A stretch of 39,598 nucleotides of DNA from CAIKMD01 sp036490955 (lineage in GTDB: Bacteria > Pseudomonadota > Alphaproteobacteria > ATCC43930 > CGMCC-115725): positions 1 through 39,598 of the forward strand of contig DASXCX010000230.1 in the NCBI GenBank assembly GCA_036490955.1, in the 5' to 3' direction. This document shows, in pieces, positions 7,611-16,369 of this stretch. Positions within the stretch are counted from its first letter, which is position 1, and each line of letters opens with the position of its first letter. The notes beneath the pieces are model-generated. The model was not told the DNA's origin, ran no database searches, and saw only the letters and a program-made list of their open reading frames with translations. The translations under genes and the position numbers were made by a program.

Positions 7611-8590
7611 TCAGTAGGTAACGGTCACGATGATCGTGTCGGAATAGGTGGCAGAGGGCGGCGTGCTCTGGGGTGGGACCCGCCCAAACACCGTCAAATT
7701 CTGACCGAGGCCGCTGCCACTGCCGCCGACCGTGTCGGTGTTGACCGTATTGCCCCATACAGTGGTACGCGCGTTCGTCGTGTAAAGCGAATAGGTAACC
7801 GTATTGCCACCGTGCGTCATCTTTCGGGCGGCCACCGTGGCACCCGTCCCGGTGCCGGCATTAAGACCGACATTGTAGGGGGTCGTCGCCTGCAAGTGGC
7901 GGTCACCGTATTGGTCGAGTCGATATTGCTGCCCAAGATCGCATTCGAGCCGAAATTGAGTCCCGTCGCGCTGACCGCACAGGTCGCCGTATAGGTCGCG
8001 GTGACGGTGAAGGTAGCGGAGGTGGCGTTCTTGTTGCCGATTTTCGAGCAGGCGTCCGTGGTCGTATCATAAGCGATCTGCACGTCGGAGCCATTGAACG
8101 TTGAGGTGTAGGTGCCGGGCGGCAAGGTCTGCTGTCCCGCTGATACCCGGCCGAAAAGCGTCGCGGTCGTGCTCGCGGTACCGCCCGGACCGAGCGTCAA
8201 GTTGACGGTCGGCGCGGTAAAGGATGAGAAGGTCCAGAGGAACGACCCCCACACGACGCTGCGCGCGGTATCTTGAAACAAATTGAAATTGAGCGCGTTG
8301 CCGCTGCTTTTAAGGAAGCGCGGATTGCCGGTTGTGGTGCCGCCGTTGCCGGCGTTGATGTTGGGGCAGATGCGGACCGTGTCGCCCTGGTTCCCGCTGC
8401 CGCAGCTAATATTCAGCGTCGCGGTCGCGTCAAAAGTCGTGTTCGCGGTCAGGTCGATCGTGCCGAAATTCATATTGGTGATCGAAAAGCTGCAGTTGGC
8501 GTTTGCCTGCGCCTCGCGGGTACAAAACATCGCACCGATTGCGACGCCAACGAACAGCAGGATGCGAGCCCAGCGAAGCAGGTAGGTCAT
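7611..8590 (-). pseudogene. Frameshifted two-domain spore-coat-U tip protein (CsuE-like)
   Basis: The last gene of the pilus operon starts at ATG 8590 and overlaps the usher stop (ATGA). It has a signal peptide (to about AQA) and a first spore-coat-U/Csu domain (ANCSFSITNMNFGTIDL to ATFTVTATYTA). A second domain (CAVSATGLNFGSN to TNTVTATC) continues correctly only in another frame, from QATTPYNVGLNAG to the end DTIIVTVTY at 7611. Joining them needs one extra base near 7893: TGCAGG where TGCCAGG would restore Cys-Gln. As written, translation ends at 7817 with about 24 unrelated residues and loses most of domain two. In archaic systems CsuE is the tip adhesin. No other damage is seen, so this is either a recent mutation or a base-call error. 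Confidence 0.82.
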
Positions 8591-10989
8591 TGGCAGGTCA
8601 CCGGACCGATGACGACCTGGGTGTTCTTTTGCGGCGCGAACGCGAATGAGGCGTGACAGGCGCCGCCTTCAACCTCGACCGCAACAGTGTTGGCGGCGCC
8701 GAGCTCCTTGATGAATGCGCGGCCGTCATAGCCGACGAAGAAATCCTCGGTCCCACCGACGAGCCGGCCGCGCGATCCGGGCGAAACGAAGTTGCCGTCC
8801 TTGCCGGTGAGCACGACGACCGCCGCCTTGACGTCGGGAACGACGCCAAAATTTACGATGATTCCGGCTCGGTCATACGGCGCGACGACCGCTTTCGTTG
8901 TCGCCGCCTCGGCGTCTAGCGGCAAATCGACGGGCTCGATCGCGACTTTGTTGGGCTGATACGAGCGCAAGTTCGGGATCAACAACTGACCGTCTCCGTT
9001 GGTATTCCCAACCGGGCGGTTCTCATAGAGGACGCCGATGCCGGGAGCGCCCGCGTTGACCACGGCGAAAGCGTCGTCGATAGGATTGGCAAAGAACACG
9101 CCGCCACCCATCACTGCGATGGCGCCCTGGGCCTGCAGCGAGGCGGCGGCCGTGTTGCCCGATTGCTGAACCAAACCATCGAACTGCCCAATCGACGCGC
9201 GATAGGTCCCGGCCACCTCGCGATAGGGCGAAGCGCCTTCGCTGTCACGTACCCGCCAACCGTAACTGTTGGGCTCCGGGAGCAGCGGCTTGTCGACTTC
9301 GGACGTCACCGTCGCTCCGCCGTGCACGGAGGACACGTTTGTCGACCCTAACAGCGGCGGGCTCGTCGGCGAAGGCGTCCAAAGCGGCATCGACAGGCCG
9401 ACAAAGAGGCCTGCGCTCTTTTTCTCATGCAGATCGGTAAACGCGGTCGCATAGAACGACGCCTGACCAAACAGCGGGCGCGAATACGAAACGCTCACCA
9501 GATTGGAGCGCGTCCCGTCCGCCAATGCCTGGTACACGAGACCGAAATTGACCCGCGATGCATCGAGCGGCAAAGGCAGGCTTACCGAGACGGTGTCGAG
9601 CGAGCGCGGCGGGGCCGTGCTGACCGTGAGAGCCGACGCCACGACATTGAAGGTCGCCGATTGGCGCGCCGTAACCGACGCCAAATCGTTGAACTTCGGT
9701 GACGTTTGCAGCGCGCTCGCATGAAAATCGATTTCAAAAAATTGGGTATCGAACGCGGCGTAACCTTCGCCGCCAACCCCGCGGCTGCTCTCGCTACCGC
9801 TCGCCGCCAGCGACAGAATGCCGAAGGAGGCCAATCGGGTTACAGAGCCGATCCCGCCGTTACCAAGGCGCGCTCCGCCTTCGGCGTGACCCTCCAGCGT
9901 CAGCCAGTCCTTTAAGCCGACACGTAGTGTTCCCGAGCCAACCGGCTCCGTTGCGTATGAATTAGACAGCGTGCCGAAATTGAGTCGCGGCAGACCGGCT
10001 TCAACTGAAAAATCATTGAACCCCTCGCGCAACAATTTCGCGGAAGAGTAAAATGGCAGGCTGGTTTCGATCTGGCGGCCCGAGGCGTCTTGTATGACGA
10101 CGCGGGCGGTTCCGACGCCCGACAACACCGGGATATTGGTGATCTGATAGGGCCCGGCCGGCACGTCTTGCGAGTGGACGCGAAGATTGTCGACGTAGAC
10201 ATCGAGTGTCGACGGCACCGCGGCACTGCCCGAGACTGTCGGCAACGGCAGGGTCACCAAATCCGGCCGCAAAGCGAAATCACGCTGCAGCTGCATTCCG
10301 CCGATGCGGATCGGCCGCGTCCACGCCAAACCGCCGGAGATGGTGTCGCCGCCGCGATAGACGCGCAAATCCTCGGGATCGGTGTAGGTGTACGCGCTTT
10401 CCAGCCGCAGGAAATCGAGCGAGCGGCTCGTGGTCGAGCCGACGATCGCGCTCTGGCTGAATGTGCCGAACGGGCCGAAGACCCGACTGTCGAGTGACGC
10501 ATTGGCCCCGGAAAACGAGGTCACGCCGGTATCAAACGATTTGGTCGTGCCCGCGAACAGCGCGTAGTTAACCAACCCACCGAAATCGCTCGGTACGGGC
10601 GGCGTCGCTGCCGAGCCGCTCCGCATGTCGTAGGTCTGCCTGACGCGCTGTGCATCGCCGAGCGTAAAAAAGATGCTCTGTGTCGGCTCGTCGTAGCGAT
10701 AAGCGACGCCGGGCAGATCGTTGACGACCACCCACTCGCTATCGTCGGCAGTACCGGGAGCCTTGATGCCCAGTTCGGCGAGTTCGCCGCGCTTGGCGGC
10801 AAGCCGACGGTCGGGAAGCTGGACAAACGACCCGATCAGGCGCGTCGATGTGCCGTTGATATAGGTTTCGAGCTGAAGTTGATGAGCTTCCTCCTCCGCG
10901 ATCGCGCCGGACGTTGCCGCTATAAGCAACAGGCCCATTGCGAACAGACGAACAAGCTCAGCGTGACGACTGCTCGGCCAGCATGGCAT
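8587..10989 (-). CDS. Outer-membrane usher of archaic (Csu-type) pilus
   Basis: 800 residues, a complete FimD/PapC-like usher of the archaic class. Seen: a signal peptide ending near AIA, an N-terminal domain (LETYINGTSTRLIGSFVQL), a 24-strand barrel region with GGLVNYALFAG and TLDVYVDNLRVHSQDVPAG (plug and middle domain), the conserved ALRPDLVTLPLP, and C-terminal domains (GIVVNFGVVPD-like GIIVNFGVV, SRGRLVGG, FVGYDGRAFI) ending in the paired-Cys segment (GGACHASFAF and VTCQ). It assembles and secretes donor-strand-exchanged subunits. Its 5' end overlaps the chaperone gene by 32 bases and its stop overlaps the tip gene by four, indicating translational coupling. It appears intact. Confidence 0.93.
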   Translation of the reverse strand: MPCWPSSRHAELVRLFAMGLLLIAATSGAIAEEEAHQLQLETYINGTSTRLIGSFVQLPDRRLAAKRGELAELGIKAPGTADDSEWVVVNDLPGVAYRYDEPTQSIFFTLGDAQRVRQTYDMRSGSAATPPVPSDFGGLVNYALFAGTTKSFDTGVTSFSGANASLDSRVFGPFGTFSQSAIVGSTTSRSLDFLRLESAYTYTDPEDLRVYRGGDTISGGLAWTRPIRIGGMQLQRDFALRPDLVTLPLPTVSGSAAVPSTLDVYVDNLRVHSQDVPAGPYQITNIPVLSGVGTARVVIQDASGRQIETSLPFYSSAKLLREGFNDFSVEAGLPRLNFGTLSNSYATEPVGSGTLRVGLKDWLTLEGHAEGGARLGNGGIGSVTRLASFGILSLAASGSESSRGVGGEGYAAFDTQFFEIDFHASALQTSPKFNDLASVTARQSATFNVVASALTVSTAPPRSLDTVSVSLPLPLDASRVNFGLVYQALADGTRSNLVSVSYSRPLFGQASFYATAFTDLHEKKSAGLFVGLSMPLWTPSPTSPPLLGSTNVSSVHGGATVTSEVDKPLLPEPNSYGWRVRDSEGASPYREVAGTYRASIGQFDGLVQQSGNTAAASLQAQGAIAVMGGGVFFANPIDDAFAVVNAGAPGIGVLYENRPVGNTNGDGQLLIPNLRSYQPNKVAIEPVDLPLDAEAATTKAVVAPYDRAGIIVNFGVVPDVKAAVVVLTGKDGNFVSPGSRGRLVGGTEDFFVGYDGRAFIKELGAANTVAVEVEGGACHASFAFAPQKNTQVVIGPVTCQ

Positions 10990-11809
10990 GAATCGGGCCA
11001 GTGTCTGCCTGGCCGTTCACCATCAGCTCAGGGGAGATGCGCGTTCGCGCGGAAGCGTCCGGCAAGCGCCATCGCATCGTCGAATGTCCGAGTACATAAC
11101 CCACCAGACCATCGCCGAGCGACGCCGCGGTGGTGTTGCCGTCGCGCAGTTTCAATGCCGAAAGCCGCGCGTGCCGATCGCCGCTGTTGGTGGCCGACAA
11201 ATAGCTTTGCCCGTCGCTCTCTTCGATCGACCAAGTCAATTTCGCCGCTGCCGCCTGAGTTGCGTAAAAGAAGACCGGGATCGAATAGCGCATGACCATC
11301 GTCACGACGCCGGGCTGCCCCACAGCCGCGGGGAGCTCATCGACCAGGAGGCGGTAGGATTCGGCGACAGCGACTGGCTCCTTCGTCAGCCGGACGACGC
11401 GCACCGTATAGTCCGTCGCCGGCGCGAGCGTTGCCGACGGCGGACTGGCGACGAGATCGGCGGTCGGTTCGAGCTTCTCAACGCCGTCCGGCTCGGTCCA
11501 GCGAAATACCCGGATCTGCGCGTTGAGCGGCGCCGACCCGGAATTGCGCAAGGTAAGCGTCGTCGCCGCGCCCGGCGCCAGCACCTCGATATTGACCGGA
11601 GAAACCTGCAGCGATGAGGCAAACGCCGATGGCGCGAGAGCGGCCGATACGCCGATCGCAATCACAAGGCTGATCGCGCAACGCACCAGCATCTCAAACG
11701 AGGCTGCTAATGCTTCGACGCGATTGGATGGGAGTCGGACCCGGACGCAGCCGAAATCACGGAGATCGGCTGCAGCCCGCCACGGCAATCCGTTGAAACG
11801 CTGGACCAT
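10958..11809 (-). CDS. Periplasmic pilus chaperone (PapD/CsuC-like)
   Basis: A two-domain immunoglobulin-like chaperone that folds and caps pilus subunits. Seen: a mature N-terminus (LQVSPVNIEVLAPG), LTLRNSGSAPLNAQIRVFRW, the family helix-strand RLTKEPVAVAESYRLLVDELP, and the domain-one G-strand region MRYSIPVFFYA. The classical signal peptide (LVRCAISLVIAIGVSA, cleaved after AFA) starts at Met40. The 11809 start was kept because GAGAGGGG lies just upstream and a CtrA-type site ends 46 bases before it. A start at 11692 (Met40) would give a standard signal peptide without a clear ribosome binding site and remains possible. It overlaps the usher gene. Confidence 0.9.
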   Translation of the reverse strand: MVQRFNGLPWRAAADLRDFGCVRVRLPSNRVEALAASFEMLVRCAISLVIAIGVSAALAPSAFASSLQVSPVNIEVLAPGAATTLTLRNSGSAPLNAQIRVFRWTEPDGVEKLEPTADLVASPPSATLAPATDYTVRVVRLTKEPVAVAESYRLLVDELPAAVGQPGVVTMVMRYSIPVFFYATQAAAAKLTWSIEESDGQSYLSATNSGDRHARLSALKLRDGNTTAASLGDGLVGYVLGHSTMRWRLPDASARTRISPELMVNGQADTGPIHAMLAEQSSR

Positions 11810-11855
11810 GTGACCCCTCTCGCGCGATGCCGCGTGCGAGTTTCGAGCATTAACC

Positions 11856-11870
11856 TTAAAACTGAGTTAA
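11856..11870 (-). promoter_or_regulatory. CtrA-type box between pilin and chaperone genes
   Basis: Perfect TTAA-N7-TTAA (arms 11856-11859 and 11867-11870), with a further TTAA at 11850. It lies 46 bases upstream of the 11809 start. CtrA binds TTAA-N7-TTAA in Alphaproteobacteria, usually overlapping the -35 element. It implies a second, CtrA-dependent promoter for chaperone, usher and tip genes, separate from that of the major pilin. Confidence 0.55.
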
Positions 11871-11911
11871 TCGCCGCGGATCGACGCGCCGTCCCGCCAT
11901 GTATGTCGGTG

Positions 11912-12460
11912 TTAGAACGTCACCGTAACGGTGATGGTGTCGGTATAAGTGTTCGGCGCCGACGTGGTTTGAGCCGGAACCCGGCCGTACACGGTAAAGC
12001 CTTGCGAGGCGCCATTGCCGGTCGCCCCGACCGTGTCGGTGCCGACAGTGTTGCCCCAGTTGGTCGTGCGGCCGGCATCGCTGAACAGCGAGTAACCGAC
12101 CGTCGCTGCGCCGTTGGTCATCTTGCGGGTTGTGACCGTCGCCCCGGTCGCGGTGCCGGCATCGAGACCGATGTTGTACGGCGTCGAATTGGCGCACTGC
12201 ACCTGCATCGCGCTGGTCTGGTCGATGTTGGAGGTGAGGACGTTCTGAGTTCCGAAATTCAACGTCGCGGCACTGAGGATCGAGCACGATGCCTGGATCG
12301 TGATTTGCACCTGAAAGGTGGTCGTTGTGGTAGCGGCAAATGCAGCTTCGCCCGACATCATTGCCACAACCGACGCGGCGATCCCCATTTTGCCGAGATA
12401 CAACAGACAACCTGTCAATGAGCGCGGTTTGCGTTCTGTTATCTCGTCAAGGTTCGCCAT
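11912..12460 (-). CDS. Major pilin, spore-coat-U domain (CsuA/B-like)
   Basis: 182 residues from ATG 12460 after GGAGAG. A long n-region (with TERKPRS) precedes a hydrophobic stretch and a cleavage site after AFA, residue 42. The mature protein opens with a Thr-rich donor strand (TTTTFQVQITI), then SCSILSAATLNFGTQ, and has two Cys (59 and 89) that form the family disulfide. It ends TDTITVTVTF. Archaic pilins polymerise by donor-strand exchange into thin, zigzag adhesive fibres. It is the first gene of the operon, and a 102-base gap to the chaperone carries a CtrA-type box. Its pilin domain is very similar to domain two of the tip gene at 7611-8590. Confidence 0.92.
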   Translation of the reverse strand: MANLDEITERKPRSLTGCLLYLGKMGIAASVVAMMSGEAAFAATTTTTFQVQITIQASCSILSAATLNFGTQNVLTSNIDQTSAMQVQCANSTPYNIGLDAGTATGATVTTRKMTNGAATVGYSLFSDAGRTTNWGNTVGTDTVGATGNGASQGFTVYGRVPAQTTSAPNTYTDTITVTVTF

Positions 12461-12828
12461 CTATCTCTCCGCTTTATCAAGTCTTCATAAGCACTGCACC
12501 AGTTAACTAACGCGCCAACACCCGGCTATTTTTGTAAAAATTCTTTATAAAGGTATTAATATGCGGGCGAGTTCCAGTAATGCCTTCCCATTTGCTATTT
12601 GATTATTTATTTCAGTGCGGAGACTGCAATCAATCCGGGCCGCCGCTCCGACTCTCGGTCAACGGTAACTGGCAAAGGCGTCTCTCCGGCGAACGCGCTC
12701 CCGACAACCGGCGCTTCCACCCGTTGCAGAGGTCGCTCTATGTCATCGGTAGGATTAGTATCGTTCGTGATCCCGAGCGATCGGCGGCGAAGCGACGGGT
12801 CTCGAAAAATCACCTTGCCTGACGCGAA
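12461..12828. other. AT-rich divergent intergenic region, csu operon / alkB
   Basis: 368 bases with no convincing gene; the short open frames lack ribosome binding sites and coding-like codons. Bases 12470-12610 are markedly AT-rich (TTTTTGTAAAAATTC, TTTATAAAGG) and must hold the pilus operon promoter. A reverse-oriented Ada-box-like match lies at 12592-12604. Confidence 0.6.
12592..12604 (-). promoter_or_regulatory. Weak candidate Ada box between csu operon and alkB
   Basis: TTGC-TATTTG-ATT is the reverse complement of AAT-N6-GCAA. E. coli alkA has its Ada site in reverse orientation, but here the distance to alkB is 224 bases and the region is AT-rich, so chance is a real possibility. Confidence 0.25.
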
Positions 12829-13488
12829 ATGAATCACCGCACCGATAGCGCAACGGCCGAGCTCTTTCCCGGCGAGCCGATCGAAGCCATCGCGCCGGGC
12901 GCGCTCTGGCTGCGCGGCTTCGTTGCCGACAACGCGAACCCGCTTCTGGGTGCGATCGAGAGCATCGCCGCGGCGGCGCCGTTCCGCAACATGGTGACGC
13001 CGGGTGGCTTCACCATGTCGGTCGCGATGACGAATTGCGGCAAAGCGGGCTGGATCACCGATCGCCGCGGCTATCGCTACACCGAGAACGATCCATTAAG
13101 CGGCAAACCGTGGCCTGCGATGCCGAGGCTCTTCACCGAGTTCGCGGCACGCGCCGCCGCCGCCGCGGGCTTTGCCGACTTTGCGCCGGATGCCTGCCTC
13201 GTTAACCGCTATGAGCCGGGCACGCGCATGTCGCTCCATCAGGACAAGGACGAGCGCGACTTCACACAGCCGATCGTCTCGATCTCGCTCGGCCTGCCCG
13301 CGACCTTTCTCTTCGGCGGCCTGAGCCGTAGCGATCGGCCGAGGCGCCTGCGGCTCGAGAGCGGCGACGTCCTCGTTTGGGGCGGGCCGGCGCGCCGGGC
13401 GTTTCACGGCGTCGATCCGCTGGCGCAGGGCGCTGATCCGTTGACCGGCGCCTACCGTTATAACTTAACGCTGCGCAAAGCCTTGTAA
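12829..13488 (+). CDS. alkB: AlkB alkylated-DNA dioxygenase
   Basis: 219 residues, the length of E. coli AlkB (216), with all key positions: NxxxxP-type substrate loop (LVNRYEPGTRM), iron ligands H137-x-D139 (LHQDKDE) and H193 (RRAFHGV), and the 2OG/substrate arginines R210 and R216 in YRYNLTLRKA. AlkB uses Fe(II), O2 and 2-oxoglutarate to remove 1-methyladenine and 3-methylcytosine lesions from DNA and RNA. Unlike in E. coli it is not in the ada operon, which lies 5.7 kb upstream with another 2OG oxygenase in its place. The start is ATG 12829 with a poor ribosome binding site. It appears intact and monocistronic. Confidence 0.95.
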   Translation: MNHRTDSATAELFPGEPIEAIAPGALWLRGFVADNANPLLGAIESIAAAAPFRNMVTPGGFTMSVAMTNCGKAGWITDRRGYRYTENDPLSGKPWPAMPRLFTEFAARAAAAAGFADFAPDACLVNRYEPGTRMSLHQDKDERDFTQPIVSISLGLPATFLFGGLSRSDRPRRLRLESGDVLVWGGPARRAFHGVDPLAQGADPLTGAYRYNLTLRKAL

Positions 13489-13558
13489 TAACAGGGTTGT
13501 AACCCGGCACGGCTATTCGGCCGTTCTCTTGCGGTTTTATTCGGGGCATAGTGCCAGC

Positions 13559-14320
13559 ATGAAGTCTCGTCTGTTCGGCCAGCGGCAGCGCAAGCTCGAG
13601 CGGATCCATGCGGCTCCGGCGGGAACCCGCATCTACGCTATCGGCGACATCCACGGCTCGCTGGTGCCGTTGCGTTTGCTGCGCGAGGCGATCCGCGAGC
13701 ATGCCGAGGCGCATCCGATCGAGCGCAAATGCCTCATCTATCTCGGCGACTATATCGATCGCGGCTTCGATTCCCGCGCCGTGATCGAAACGCTGGTCAA
13801 CGATCCGCTGCCGGGCTTCGAGCACGTCTTCCTCAAAGGCAATCACGAAGACAGCCTGCTTCGCTTTCTTGCCGACGGCACGAACGCTCTATTCTGGGTG
13901 GCCTATGGCGGCATCGCAACGATGTTCAGCTACGACGTGAAGCCGCCAGATCCCGTGACCGATGAAAAAGAGGTGACGCGCGCGCGCAAGGACCTGGCAA
14001 AAAAGCTGCCCGCCGCGCATCTCGATTTCCTCGCCAAACTCGAGCCCTATCGCATCGAGGGCGATTACCTCTTCGTTCATGCCGGGATCCGCCCGGGTGT
14101 GCCGATCGACGAGCAGCGCGAGGAAGATCTGCTGTGGATCCGCGACGACTTCCTGCACAGCCAGCAAGAATTCGGCAAATGCGTCGTGCATGGACACAGC
14201 ATCAGCCGCGAGCCCGATTTCCAGCCGAACCGCATCGGCATCGATACCGGCGCTTTCGCCAGCGGCACGCTCACCTGCCTGGTACTCGAAGGCAATAAGC
14301 AGGGGTTGCTCGCGACCTGA
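13559..14320 (+). CDS. PPP-family metallophosphatase
   Basis: 253 residues with the full dinuclear-metal signature: GDIHG (29-33), GDYIDRG (63-69), GNHE (94-97), a His-containing FVHAGIRPG and VHGHSI near the C-terminus. This is the Ser/Thr protein phosphatase-like (PrpA/ApaH-like) class of calcineurin-type phosphoesterases. Such enzymes dephosphorylate proteins or cleave dinucleoside polyphosphates, and sequence alone does not decide. LLWIRDDFL is typical of the bacterial PPP subgroup. The start is ATG 13559; an in-frame start 30 bases earlier has no better ribosome binding site. It follows alkB by 70 bases on the same strand but has no evident functional link. Confidence 0.9.
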   Translation: MKSRLFGQRQRKLERIHAAPAGTRIYAIGDIHGSLVPLRLLREAIREHAEAHPIERKCLIYLGDYIDRGFDSRAVIETLVNDPLPGFEHVFLKGNHEDSLLRFLADGTNALFWVAYGGIATMFSYDVKPPDPVTDEKEVTRARKDLAKKLPAAHLDFLAKLEPYRIEGDYLFVHAGIRPGVPIDEQREEDLLWIRDDFLHSQQEFGKCVVHGHSISREPDFQPNRIGIDTGAFASGTLTCLVLEGNKQGLLAT

Positions 14321-14431
14321 TCCTGGTCGTCGCGTGTCGATCGGACGGTAGCGCGCGACGTCAGATCGCGGGATAGTGGCGCTGCCGAACGGCGATCTGT
14401 TTCGAATCCGCTCTTCAGGAGAAGTCCGGCG

Positions 14432-15442
14432 ATGCGCCAGATGACGGGCTTAGCACAAGTTTTTTCCCTCCTCGGCTTGCTGACGGGCGCGTTCGACGCC
14501 TTCGCCGCCGAACCATTGAAAATCCGTATGAGTTGGGTGATCACGCCCGGCGAGCTTGCGCCGATCCTGTTCGCCCATCCCGGTCTCGCCCGCCATGAGG
14601 GCACTTCCTACATCGTCGAGCCGATCCACTTCACCGGTGGCCCGCTCAGCATTCCGGCGATCGCCAAGGGCGAGATCGATATCGGCGGATTGGGCTATGC
14701 CACGATCGCCGCGGCGATCGCGGGCGCCGGGATCGACGATCTCATGGTCATCGGCGATGTCCTTCAAGATGGCGTCACGGGATGGTACTCCGTCGAATAC
14801 ATGGTATTGAAGGACGGCCCGGTTCGCTCGATCGACGATTTGCGCAGCAAGAACCTCGGCGTCAACACGATTGGCAGCCTCATCGATCTCGGGCAGCGCC
14901 AGATGCTGCGCCAGCACGGCATCGACGATCGCAAAGAGGTGACGATCGTCGAAATCGCCTCGCCGAACATGAAAGCGGCGCTCAGCGCACACAAGGTCGA
15001 CATGGTCGGCGTCGTCGCCGCGGTCGGCGCGGACCGCGAACTCCGCGCCATCGCGCGCCCGCTTTTCACGGCGGCGGAGGCTATCGGCGTCACGCAGATC
15101 AGTGCGCTCGTCGCACGCGCCTCGTTCCTGAAAGAGCATCGCGCGGCGATCGTCGACTTCCTCGAAGACACGATACGGATCACGCGCTGGTACATCGACC
15201 CGGCAAATCACGAGGAAGCGGTGAAGATCGTCGCCGATTTCAACAAGCAGCCGGTCGAGCGCGCCGATTGGGCGTTCACGCGCGCCGACCAGTATCGCTC
15301 GCCCGACACCGTACCCGATACCGATGCATTGCAGCGCAATGTCGATCTCTTGTGGAAGCTGGGCTTCCTCAAAGCTCCGCTCGATATGAGCCGGCACACC
15401 GATCTCAGCCTGGTGCGCGAGGCCGGCGCGCGCATCCACTAG
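14432..15442 (+). CDS. Orphan ABC substrate-binding protein (SsuA/NrtA/TauA-like)
   Basis: 336 residues from ATG 14432 after AGGAGA. A signal peptide (hydrophobic LGLLTGAF, cleavage after AFA at residue 25) is followed by a type II periplasmic-binding fold: LKIRMSWVITPGELAP, AIAKGEIDIGGLGYATIAAAI, DLRSKNLGVNTIGS, AALSAHKVDMVGVV, and a long helical C-terminus. Members bind sulfonates, nitrate, taurine, or pyrimidine precursors. No permease or ATPase gene is present nearby, so it either shares a transporter encoded elsewhere or has a sensing role. It is convergent with the LysR gene (7 bases between stops), which may reflect a regulator-target pair although the two do not share a promoter. Confidence 0.87.
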   Translation: MRQMTGLAQVFSLLGLLTGAFDAFAAEPLKIRMSWVITPGELAPILFAHPGLARHEGTSYIVEPIHFTGGPLSIPAIAKGEIDIGGLGYATIAAAIAGAGIDDLMVIGDVLQDGVTGWYSVEYMVLKDGPVRSIDDLRSKNLGVNTIGSLIDLGQRQMLRQHGIDDRKEVTIVEIASPNMKAALSAHKVDMVGVVAAVGADRELRAIARPLFTAAEAIGVTQISALVARASFLKEHRAAIVDFLEDTIRITRWYIDPANHEEAVKIVADFNKQPVERADWAFTRADQYRSPDTVPDTDALQRNVDLLWKLGFLKAPLDMSRHTDLSLVREAGARIH

Positions 15443-15449
15443 CGCCGGT

Positions 15450-16367
15450 CTAGCGGCGCGCGACCTCCGCGCAGACCGCGCGCACGCTTTCGATCAGTTT
15501 CGCCGCTGCCGGCGATAGCGGCGCGTCGCGGCGATAGATGACGCTCGACGATGCGCTCCAGGAAAGATCCGGCACGTGAAGATGTGCCAGACGCTCGCTC
15601 GCGATCACGGATTTGGCGAACGTATCGTAATAGGCGGAAACCAAATCGCGCTGCTCCAGGAGGAAGCGCGCCGAACCGATGATCGAGGAATATTCGATCA
15701 CCGGCACGGGTGGCGTGACGCCGGCGCGAAGGAAGACGCTCTCGATCCGCTCGCGAAAGAAATCGAAGTGACGCGGCAGCATCCAGCGTTGCGCCGCCAA
15801 TTCCTTGAGCGAAACGCGGCGCTTGCCGACGAGCGGATTATCGTTGCGGGTGGCTATGACCGGCCGCGCGCCGCGCAAGAGGACGCGGTGCACGAGCGTC
15901 GAATCGAGAGTTGCGGGTGCCGAATGAAAAGCACAATCAATCTCGCCGGTTCTCACGCCTTCGAGGGTTGCACGCATCTGCGCCTGGACAACCGCGACGT
16001 CGATATTGGGAAATTTCGCCTGAAAGCGCGCGAGGGCGCGCGGCAAGACCGAGAGGGCGAAGATCGCGCCGGTGCCGACCACGATCTTGCCGCGCCGCGC
16101 CGAAACGAGATCGTCGAGCTCGCGCTGGGCGCTGCCGATCTCGCCCATGATGATGCGCGCCCGCCGCTCAAGCGCGCGCCCAAGCGCCGTGGGCCGCATG
16201 CCATGCGGCGTACGATCGAAGACGGCGCCGCCGACCGCCTGTTCCAGCAACTTCATACTGCGGGTGAGGGTTGGCTGGCTCGTGTGCAGGCGCCGCGCGG
16301 CATCGCCCAGCGAGCCGCTTGCGATCACCGCTAGAAAGTCGCGCAGATGACGTAATTCCAGATCCAA
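15450..16367 (-). CDS. LysR-family transcriptional regulator
   Basis: 305 residues. The winged helix is N-terminal (LRHLRDFLAVIASGSLGDAARRL, TSQPTLTRSMKLLEQAVGGAVF, the second being recognition helix and wing). An effector domain spans about 90-300 with GKIVVGTGAIFALSVLPRAL and a GEIDCAFHSAP segment. The start is TTG 16367, supported by GGAGGA six bases upstream and by the canonical LELRHLRDF beginning. That ribosome binding site lies inside a perfect 10-base inverted repeat (16370-16405), so translation may be controlled by a hairpin or the repeat may be the protein's own operator. The effector is unknown. It points away from the APS-kinase-like gene and converges on the binding-protein gene. 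Confidence 0.93.
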   Translation of the reverse strand: MDLELRHLRDFLAVIASGSLGDAARRLHTSQPTLTRSMKLLEQAVGGAVFDRTPHGMRPTALGRALERRARIIMGEIGSAQRELDDLVSARRGKIVVGTGAIFALSVLPRALARFQAKFPNIDVAVVQAQMRATLEGVRTGEIDCAFHSAPATLDSTLVHRVLLRGARPVIATRNDNPLVGKRRVSLKELAAQRWMLPRHFDFFRERIESVFLRAGVTPPVPVIEYSSIIGSARFLLEQRDLVSAYYDTFAKSVIASERLAHLHVPDLSWSASSSVIYRRDAPLSPAAAKLIESVRAVCAEVARR

Positions 16368-16369
16368 CC

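Noticed and set aside
13488..13520. Terminator after alkB (GGGTT-GT-AACCC)
   Set aside because: The loop is too small and there is no T run.
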